A DNA stretch of 64,000 nucleotides. It comes from Liolophura sinensis (lineage: Eukaryota > Mollusca > Polyplacophora > Chitonida > Chitonidae). Positions 55,740 through 64,000 of the stretch are shown in pieces; the stretch's first letter is position 1; every line of letters begins with the position of its first letter. Made by a program: the position numbers and the translations under genes. Location: the NCBI RefSeq assembly GCF_032854445.1, contig NC_088300.1:33153608-33217607 (forward strand). Direction: 5' to 3'. The notes beneath the pieces are model-generated. The model was not told the DNA's origin and ran no database searches. It worked only from the letters and a program-made list of their open reading frames with translations.

Positions 55740-57231
55740 AGTATTCTTCCAGGAGTGCAGTCTGGCACTGTCAGTAAGTCCTGAATACTTGATGGTAAGC
55801 AGATGAATGATGAATGTTATTCCTTTCTAAGTTTCATTTTTCCTTGTCTCCACTGCCACTCAGTCCTCAACAATCTTGCGCACTTGATGATGACGAGCAC
55901 ATGAATGATGCTATTCCTTTGTCAGTTTCATTTGTCATTCTTCTCCGTTACCAGTTTGTCCTCAACCTTCCTGAATACTTGGTGATGAGCAGATGAATGA
56001 TTTTATTCCTTTGTCAGTTTCATCTGTCCTTGCCTCCACTGTCAGTCATTCCTCAACAATCCTGAATACCTTATGATAAGCAGATCATGTTATTCCTTTG
56101 TCAGTTTCATCTGTCCTTGCCTCCACTGTCAGTCATTCATAAACTACCCTGAATACTTGATGATAACCAGATGATGTTGTTCCTTTGTCAGTTTCATCTG
56201 CCCTTGCCTCCACTGTCAGTCATCCCTCAACAATCCTGAATACTTGATGATGAGCAGATGAATGATGTTATTCCTTTGTCAGTTTCATCTGTCCTTGCCT
56301 CCACTGTCAGTCATTCCTCAACAATCCTGAATACTTGATGACGACCAGATGATGTTGTTCCTTTGTCAGTTTCATCTGTCCTTGCCTCCATTATCAGTTA
56401 GTCCTCCACAACCCTGAATACTTAATGATGAGCAGATGAATGATGTTATTCCTTTATCAGTTTCATCTGTCCTTGCCTCCACTGTCAGTCATTCCTCAAC
56501 AATCCTGAATACTTGATGATGAGCAGATGTTATTCCTTTGTCAGTTTCATCGGTCCTTGCCTCCACTGTCAGTCATCCCTCAACAATCCTGAATACTTGA
56601 TGATGAGCAGATGTTATTCCTTTGTCAGTTTCATCTGTCCTTGCCTCCACTGTCAGTCTTTCCTCCACAACCTTGAATACTTGATGATGAGCAGATGAAT
56701 GATGTTATTCCTTTGTCAGTTTCATCTGTCCTTGCCTCCACTGTCAGTCATTCCTCCACAACCCTGAATACTTGATGATAACCAGATGATGTTATTCCTT
56801 TGTCAGCTTCGTCTTGCTTTGTCTCCACTCCTGTCTGTCTGTCTGCAAATCCTCTGCTAGGTTAATCTTAATCTCTGTTTTGTTTTGATAATTAGTCTGC
56901 CCTTAACCATCCTGAATACTTTGTGATGAGCAGATGAAACATGGTGTTGTTTTTAAGCTTTCCTTGCCTCTACTGTCAGCTTGACAAGAAGTCCTGAACC
57001 ATCTTGGACACTTGATGCAGAGCAGATGAATAATTGTGAACCTCTGTAGAATGTTGTTTTCAAGCTTTCATTGCCTCTGTTGTCAGTCTGTCCAGAACCA
57101 TCCTGAAGGGCCGATGGCTGATGACGAGCCTCTGTTAGTTTGGCATCACTCTTCTCTTTGCCTTCATCATTAGTTAGTCCTGAGCCATCCTGAATAGTGA
57201 GAGGTGACCAGTTGATTGATGGTGATTACTG
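55740..57231. repeat. Variable 80-91-bp minisatellite, about 16-18 units
   Basis: Units contain CCTGAATACTTGATGATGAG, CAGATGAATGATGTTATTCC, TTTGTCAGTTTCATCTGTCC and TTGCCTCCACTGTCAGTCAT. Length varies because the ATGAATG part is present or absent. Units become more diverged to the right, and the pattern continues into the terminal exon of the LRR gene at 57232. Confidence 0.92.
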
Positions 57232-60200
57232 TTAGGTTGACCTCAGTCTTTGCTTGCCTTCTGCATCGGTCTTTATTCTTAAAACGCTTGATAAATTTGA
57301 CCTCTTCTTAAGAGACTGAAATGACAAAATAATGGGATCTATTATTTAAAAATAAAGATAGAAAGAAAAGAATGTTCCTCAGAGATATAGATGGGTGCAC
57401 TGACATAAAAAAATCACACTTTATTTTACTATATGCAGGCATGACATTATGCCATTCAAATGCTGAAAAAACCTGGTTGAAAAAAGCCGATGGTCGTGGG
57501 TTTCCCAGTTTCCTCCCACCATAATGCTGGTCGCCGTCGTATAAGTGAAATTTTCTTGAGTACGGCGTAAAGCACCAATCAAATAAATAAATAAATGCTG
57601 AAAAATTAAATAATACTGATCATTAATTGTGTCATTTTCATACAAAACTGGATGATTTCAGTTTCCACAAATGTTTCAATTTAGTCTTTTGATTGAAGCT
57701 TCAAATGCCTTCATATGGCTAAGTGCCAGCTTCTGAAAGGTTTTACACAATGTTCGATGAAAGCAATAATTTTAAGCGCCCTGAAATTATCTTTGATCTC
57801 CCCATCAATTAAGAATAGATATCAACAAAACTCTCTAAAGTTTCACATTTTTCCGTCAAAACTGTATTCACTTCCACTGGTTATTCCCACTTCAGCGAGA
57901 AGAAATAAATCCTTCCTTAAACTTTTGCAAGTCTTCCCATTACTGTACACTTTAAAACCAGCACAAAAATTTCAAGCATAACAAAAGAATTCAAAACTGA
58001 AAATTCCTTCTTCAAATCTTGAAAATACTACACTATAAATATATATATATATATATATAAGGAGAAGCTCACATTGAATTTTTCCACTACATTCTTGAAG
58101 TGATCAACATTTTCTTTCAGTAGTGTGTCTTCAAAATAGTCTGATATAGCCACCCGGACATTGATACGGCGCAGACGACGGCAATTCTCTGAAAATGCAA
58201 AAATTATAATTAAAAAATTTTTTTTTTCAAATTCAGAAGTAAAACACATTAAAGATTTAATTCACATGAAAAGTCATTAAATATGGAACACCTACCCAAA
58301 AACGTAGCCAGTAAAATTTAATAGCTTGTGGCCTATCAATCTGACGGAAGAATTCCCTGAATTTTGTACCGACATATTTGACTGGTGTTGAACACAGTGT
58401 TGTTGAATTCTGTGGGTGGAGACAAATGGAGTACCCCAAATAAACCACTGCCTTTTACCACATTCCTTTCCAATTTTGTGACTTAAAACTGCAGCTGAAA
58501 AACTGAGGGCTGGATTTGAACTCCAAACTTCATTGACAGTTACAGCGAGTCAGCACTTTAAGTATTTGAGCCAGTGAGATGTCATTTTTGTTGCATAAGA
58601 TTTCTGGTTTCAAAGTAAAGTACTCGAAAAGTTGGTTGCACCATTGGCAAATATTCCCTTAGCCACAATGCTTGAATTATTAATCTCTGTTCTCAACTTA
58701 CTTGAGAACAGGTGGACAGCCTTTGGAGTGACAGGTGTGTTTGTGAACTCGAGGGTCTGCAAATCCTTCAGTCCTGCATCACACAGAGTCTGTGCTACTT
58801 CCTCTGTGATCTCCTTCATGTGGTCAAACTCCAGCACCTGTAGACGCTGACACTGCTTTGCTGAAACCAACAACGCTACCATGAAAACACAATGTTACCA
58901 GGAAAATACAACAAGCTTACCATGAAAATACAACAAGCTTACCAGGAAAATACAATGCTACCATGAGAATTGAACTAAATCAAAAATGTTTAAGTGGTAT
59001 TACCACTTCAGTGAAACCAAAAATGTTATCATGAAAATAAAGCATTTTTACTATAAAAATACAACAAAAGTCAACACTGTTGCTGTGGTGATACCACTTC
59101 ACTGAAACCAAAAATGTTACCATGAAAATAAAGCATTGTTACAATAAAAATACAACAAAAGTCAACACTGTTGCTGTGGTAATGCCACTTCATTGAAACC
59201 AATGATGTTATCATGAAAATAAAGCATTGTTACAATAAAAATACAACTTAGCTGACATGAACAATTGAATACTCAATTTTTCCTCACCAAGTGCAAGAAG
59301 ACCTCTCTCGTCCACCTCTGCTCCACCAATAGAAAGCACTTTTAGTTCAGGGTAAAACTGACCTATCAGCTGCACACATTTATTGTTGAAGCGACCAGGC
59401 TTTTTACTGTGGGTGAGAGAAGAGCACAACATTTAAGACAATGTTAATTTTGAACAGAACAAAGTGTCAAACAAATTAATTTAATGATTCTTTTTAGAAT
59501 ATACATGATAGAAGGGAACTATATAGATATATAGGACAGTCATATGACAATAAGTTATTCAGATAATACCGGTAGCTCACCTGATTGAGCAGTTCGTAAA
59601 ACTAGTAATTCTCAAGTCATCTGATACGTTCAAATATTGAACTCTAAAGCAAAATAAGTAGAATGATTGACACTATGATACACACAAATTATTCTCTAAT
59701 TAGATAGTGCTAAGGCAAAATTATTATACTGTCACAACTATGACTGTTTTATTGCATGCATAAGGATTGGAAAACAATCACTTTGTACGTCATGGAGTTA
59801 CAAATCATTGCTGTCGTAAAAAACACTGCAAGGAGTTTGTGCACACAGAGGTCTTTGGTATGCAAATAGCAAACTGCTTCTGGCAATCCAAGTTCTATGG
59901 GTGGCAACCACAACCCTGTGAATACCTGAGGATGTTGAGCTATGAGTTAAGAAAACTTCCCCCATCTTTGATATGCAAACGACTGGCTATCTGTGTACTA
60001 TGGGTGGCCACTGCAACCCTATGATTGGTCAAAAACTAAAACCAAACTAGACACCGCCCCTATTGCTACTGCCAGCATCTGATCCCTCTCTCACAATACC
60101 TCTCCTTATTTTGTAAGGCGAGCTCATAAAAATGAATGTGTGAAGATCAAATGTCATTATTATGATTGCCTAAATAAGACAAATCAGCATTCATAGAAAA

Positions 60201-61900
60201 TATTAAATATCACATAGGAAACTGCAATGCACAAAGTTTGAGAGTAGGGTATGGCATGATGAGAACATCACCTGGCCATGGTACCACACTCACTTGGGCA
60301 CCCCAGGGGGTATGATGAGCGTGACGATATCACGACAACCAGCTCCCATGTTCCACATGACTTCAGGTCCCAAGGGATCCATACTACTGATGTAACAGAG
60401 GCGTTGTAACAAACGACTGTAACAACTCACCTCCCAGAGACACCTGAACGAGAAGAAAGCAAAACATTACGGTTACATATTAACATGTGTCTTTATTATA
60501 CATACATAAATTATATCAAGCATTCTAGAAATCACAGGGTTTTCTATAAAGTATGACTGTTGCTGATACTGTTTTTGTGAAGTCAGAGCATGAGTTTAAT
60601 GTTCTTGTTCTTACAATCCATAGAAAACAACTTTGGACATGATTTTACATTGAGAAGCAAAGTGTTCCCTGTATGCAGTAAAAAGCTTAACTGATAGTAG
60701 CAATGTGTTGGACTATTAAGCTGCATGTACATGTATTCACAATGCACCTGCTTAGTGACCTTAAAACATTTATTTTGATTATGTATATATGAATTCACGA
60801 TCAATTGTCAAATGCAATGAACCTTCACAAGACAGTTATCTCCCCTTGACAGATACAACAACGATTAAATCGATAAATTTATTTCTCCACAGCCTTCTTG
60901 CAAAGAGGGCATAGATTAACACTAAAATATTAATTATCATCATTGAAATAGAATTACTGTATGTGTAGACTGTTCATGTGCTGCTCATTACAAAAAAAAT
61001 ATAGAGAATAACAGTACTTTTCTGTGATGATGTTGTCACAGCTGGCAATTCTCAAGGACAGCAGAGAGTTCTGGGACACCATCAGTAATGTTTCCAGTCC
61101 TTGCTCAAGGCACCCTCTGTAAGTAAAGAGACACTGCATCAGTACTGCAACATAGGCATGTACCATATGCACAGCACACTTACACAACTCTCAAGGCACC
61201 CTCTATAAGTAAAGAGACACTGCATCAGTACTGCAACATAGGCATGTACCATATGCACAGCACACTTACACAACTCTTAAGGTATCCTCTGTAACTAAAG
61301 AGACACTGCATCAGTACTGCAATTTAGACATATACCACATGCACAGGGCACTTCACTTATTTGTCTGCAATGAGTAAAAAAGTTTTGATAATATTTTCAT
61401 CATAGTCTTGAAGCAGGCTAGGGATAATACTGCCATAACTATATACATGTAGGTAATTTATTTATTTATTTGATTGGTGTTTTATGCCGTACTCAAGAAT
61501 ATTTCACTTATACGACGGCGGCCAGCATTATGGTGGGTGGAAACCTGGCACAGCCTGGGGGAAACGCACGACCATCCGCAGGCTACATACGGCCGGAGAG
61601 GAAGCCAGCATGAGCTCACAGCGACTGCATTGGTGAGAGGCTCCTGGGTCATTACGCTGCGCTAGCGCGCTAACCGACTGAGCCATGGAGGCCCCCATGT
61701 AGGTAATGCTGCCTCACTCAAAAGGCTGTATGGCAGACATGAACCATGACACCCAACCCAATCCAACGCTGGGCTGATGTTTCTAATGTTGACACATTTA
61801 TATATACACTGTGCTGCCTCACTGAAATGCTATGTTGTAGACATGAACCATGACACCCAACCCAATCCAACACAGGGCTGATGTTTCCAATGTTGACACA

Positions 61901-61962
<62 letters not shown>

Positions 61963-62461
61963 CTGTGCTGCCTCACTGAAATGCTATGCTTAAGACATCC
62001 AACCCAGTCAATGAATACTGACACAAGGTTGACCAGTGCTAAGGAGCAACATTAATAATGTGATTTTACAAACACTAAGAATAATATTCAAAACTGGATT
62101 TACCTTAACCCCAAATCATCACACTGTACATGTATCGAGAGCCAAATAATAATTTAAATTTTTTTAACATATTTATTTATTTGATTGGTGTTTTCTCAAG
62201 AACATTTCACTTATACGATGACAGTGCAAACATGTTCTCATCGGAGTTTAATATACTGATGTAAGAATTTGAAAAGTATCTCTTGCTACATTACGTGTCA
62301 GTTTGTCTTGAATTAGGAGCACTTGAGCTGACTGACTACCCACTTAACTGGGGGTTTATGTACAGCTTGATGCACTCAACCATCTCTGATGGCACATTAC
62401 CTGGTATTTTTGGCATAATCTTCATCTGTCTCATCCTTGCGTTTTCTACGAGGTTTTAATG
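57232..62461 (-). CDS. Leucine-rich-repeat protein (AMN1/F-box-LRR-like), C-terminal eight exons
   Basis: Minus-strand exons in order: 62401-62461, 61018-61116, 60294-60443, 59581-59643, 59288-59406, 58702-58860, 58073-58188 and 57232-57315 (stop TAA at 57232-57234). All have GT/AG borders, and the phases run 1, 2, 2, 2, 2, 1, 1, 0 without a break. The first exon shown is basic (KPRRKRK, then DETDEDY). The rest reads as leucine-rich repeats of the cysteine-containing type: LLSLRIASCDNI, CRDIVTLIIPPGV, VQYLNVSDDLRITSF, LKVLSIGGAEVDERGLLAL, RLQVLEFDHMKEITEEV and LKDLQTLEFTNTPVT. The tail is short and basic (SLKKRSNLSS). Such repeats usually bind proteins, often as the substrate part of an SCF ubiquitin ligase. 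No F-box is in view, so that role is inference. I could not name an orthologue. Confidence 0.8.
57468..57597 (+). mobile_element. Core-SINE family 1, 3' half, in an intron
   Basis: GGTCGTGGGTTTCCCAGTTT, CATAATGCTGGTCGCCGTCG, GAGTACGGCGTAAAGCACCA and an AAAT tail. It lies between the last two LRR exons. Confidence 0.88.
58037..58060. repeat. (TA)n microsatellite
   Basis: About 12 TA units, ending a few bases from the donor of the 58073-58188 exon. Confidence 0.9.
58876..59250. repeat. Intronic tandem repeats (22 bp and about 92 bp)
   Basis: 58890-58960 has short CAACAAGCTTACCATGAAAA units. 59005-59250 has nearly three copies of a ~92-bp unit containing CCACTTCACTGAAACCAAAA, ATGAAAATAAAGCATTGTTA and AGTCAACACTGTTGCTGTGG. 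Confidence 0.85.
61105..61355. repeat. 86-bp tandem repeat spanning a splice acceptor
   Basis: Three units starting at about 61105, 61190 and 61276, containing AAGAGACACTGCATCAGTAC and GGCATGTACCATATGCACAG. The first unit includes the acceptor and first bases of the LRR exon 61018-61116; the others carry near-copies of it in the intron. Confidence 0.9.
61458..61695 (-). mobile_element. Core-SINE family 1, full length, perfect target duplication
   Basis: Flanked by identical CATGTAGGTAAT at 61446-61457 and 61696-61707. It has the AAAT tail at left, the core, and the tRNA-like head at right (minus strand: GGCTCAGTCGGTTAGCGCGC as the box A region). The head shows a small deletion around box B relative to other copies. 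It sits in an intron of the LRR gene. Confidence 0.95.
61708..61980. repeat. ~115-bp tandem repeat with long (TA)n
   Basis: Two and a half units containing CATGAACCATGACACCCAAC and TGATGTTTCYAATGTTGACA; (TA)n of about 30 units lies at 61897-61958. The GCTGCCTCACTGAAATGCTA part resembles SINE family 2. Confidence 0.85.
62165..62222 (-). mobile_element. SINE family 1 tail remnant
   Basis: TTTATTTATTTGATTGGTG then TTTTCTCAAGAACATTTCAC and TTATACGATGAC only. Confidence 0.75.
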
Positions 62462-62564
62462 CTGAATACAGAAAATACAAGGAGCATAATTTATTTTGGG
62501 CAAGAAAATCTCATCCAACTTTGTAATCATTTTACAGCATACACAAATGGACTTTCATCATAGT

Positions 62565-63465
62565 ATTAGGATAGGCAGATGATGGCTGAAAGATAGGCAG
62601 ATGATGGCTGAAGGATGGGCATAAGGTGTCTGAAAAAAAAAAAAAGATGATGACTGAAAGGCGAGCAGATGATGGCTGAAGGAAGGGCATATGATGGCTG
62701 AAAGAAGGGCATATGATGGCCAAAGGAAGGGCATACGATGGCTGAAGGATTGGCATATGGTGCAGATGATGGGTGAAGGATAGACAGATGATGGTTGAAG
62801 GATGGGCAGATCATGCCTGATGGATGGGCAGATGATGGCTGAAGGATGGGCAGATGATGGCTGAAGGATGGGCAGATGATGGCTGAAGGATTGGCATACA
62901 ATGGGTGAAGGATTGGCATATGATGGGTAAATGATGGTTGAAGGATGAGCAAATGATGCCTGACGAATTGGCAGATCATGCCTGACGGATGGGCATGGAT
63001 GGGCAGATAATGGCTGAAGAATATGCCGAAGAAGGCTGAGGGTGACATGTGAACGTTGAAGGATTGGCACACTGTGCAGATGGGCAGACGATGGTTGAAG
63101 GATGAGCAGATGATGGTTGAAGGATGGGCAGATGATGGTTGAAGGATGGGCAGATAATGGCTGAAGGATGGGCAGATGATGGCTGAAGGATGGGCAGATG
63201 ATGGCTGGCTGACGAGCAGACGATGCCTGATGGATGGGCAGATGATGGCTGAAGAATATGCCGAAGAAGGCTGAGGGATGTACAGATAACGGCTGAAAGA
63301 TGGGCATATGTGATGGCTGAAGGATTGGCATATGGTGCAGATGGGCAGATGATGGCTGAAGGATGGGCAGATGATGGCTGCAGGATGGGCAGATGATGGC
63401 TGACGGATGGGCAGATGATGGCTGACAGATGCGCAGATGATGGCTGACAGATGGGGATATGGATC
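62565..63465. repeat. 22-bp intronic minisatellite, about 40 units
   Basis: Units near GGATGGGCAGATGATGGCTGA, tandem, with longer variants carrying GAATATGCCGAAGAAGG. The long minus-strand open frames here (up to 257 codons, Pro/Ser/His-rich) are by-products of the unit. The array lies in an intron of the LRR gene. Confidence 0.94.
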
Positions 63466-63536
63466 AATATCTTTGTATCATAACCTTATTGTTACTCTAT
63501 GTAGATACAGGAAATGTAATCAGATTGGCCTCTTAC

Positions 63537-63632
63537 AAGAATGTCATTGCCATGTATGCTCCAGATGAGCCATATGGGTCTGCCCATACCATCCATTGCC
63601 TTGTTCATCATTCTGACATTGTCCATCAATGA
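63537..63632 (-). CDS. Candidate further exon of the LRR gene
   Basis: Minus-strand 96-nt open exon between TTTGTCCTAG and GTAAGA, reading LMDNVRMMNKAMDGMGRPIW then LIWSIHGNDIL. It is phase 0 at both ends and does not join directly to the 62401-62461 exon, which needs phase 1. If it belongs to this gene, an exon between them is missing from the model. Confidence 0.35.
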
Positions 63633-64000
63633 CTAGGACAAATTTGTAAATGTTAGATAGCTGTTTCACCACTGAGACACTACACACGTTTAAGACAACA
63701 AATGATGCTGCGGTACACACATACATTTTAAATGCCCTAGAACAGATGGTCATCCAATACATCCAGAAACAGAGCACAAGAACAAATAATTAGGCTACGT
63801 TACATTACCATCAGTAAGATAAGGAAGCCATTAAAAATGAAATCGCTAACACAGTTAATATATTAATGAAGAAAAGAACACGCAACAAAGACATACACAC
63901 TCATAAAAACACAGAGGGCTGGCTTGAGTTTCGACGTACGGAGTAATTACAGGCTGACTCATACCATGTAAGACAAATCCAAGCCAAATCAATGTCTGAG

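Noticed and set aside
61600-61695. Genuine tRNA gene
   Set aside because: The box A and B matches belong to SINE heads; the acceptor stem and cloverleaf are not complete, and the sequence continues into the SINE core.
62558-63467. Long Pro/Ser/His-rich frames up to 257 codons
   Set aside because: They are the 22-bp intronic minisatellite read in several frames; all frames are open because the unit lacks stops.
63967-64000. Possible LRR-gene exon at the right edge (minus strand, ending at GTATGAG)
   Set aside because: Cut by the window edge, and its open frames do not join the 63537-63632 exon in a consistent phase.
1-64000. Reverse transcriptase, integrase or viral structural genes
   Set aside because: No LINE, LTR-retroelement or viral hallmark motif was seen; the only self-mobile coding element found is the Tc1-type transposase.

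Overview
The window looks like non-coding-rich nuclear DNA from an invertebrate animal, most likely a lophotrochozoan and probably a mollusc. The reasons are AT-rich sequence, short exons with GT/AG introns, many micro- and minisatellites, and about twenty copies of a tRNA-derived SINE. The SINE core (ATAATGCTGGCCGCCGTCGT ... GAGTACGGCGTAAAACACCA ... (AAAT)n) matches what I remember of mollusc MetaSINE-type elements. The species assignment is inference; no species-specific marker is visible.

Layout. (1) 1-10 kb is a tandem cluster of one rhodopsin-class GPCR gene: one intact intronless copy (5467-6465), one full-length pseudogene (7113-7945), and two fossils (9712-9998, 3922-4052). The left edge carries a gene-flank sequence that suggests another copy just outside the window. 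(2) 10.2-16 kb is a ~1.5-1.7 kb segmental duplication. Each copy carries a gene for a protein resembling the peptidase C76 (papain-like deubiquitinase) fold. Copy 1 (11021-11994) keeps its TATA box, start codon and intron but has one frameshift; copy 2 (15311-15945) is dead. A third, intact copy lies at 47072-47826 on the minus strand. In copies 1 and 3 the expected catalytic Cys and His positions hold Thr and Cys. (3) 16-33 kb has no gene I can support; it holds SINEs, foldback elements and satellites. (4) 33.3-43.9 kb is a multi-exon plus-strand gene for a type I membrane protein with a C-type lectin domain, a PAN/apple domain, a Ser/Thr/Pro-rich stalk, one transmembrane helix and a cytoplasmic tail with two YxxP motifs. 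Its large intron holds a Tc1-type transposon with perfect 27-bp inverted repeats and a transposase broken by a single stop codon. (5) 44-57 kb is mostly repeats plus C76-like copy 3. (6) 57.2 kb to the right edge, minus strand, is the 3' part of a leucine-rich-repeat gene. Eight exons join in consistent phase, and its introns and downstream flank are full of minisatellites.

The genes do not form one pathway. A lineage-expanded GPCR, a lectin/PAN receptor and a small family of C76-like proteins are each the kind of fast-evolving, recognition-type family that expands locally in molluscs. All functional statements are read from sequence by eye and memory of families; no search was run.
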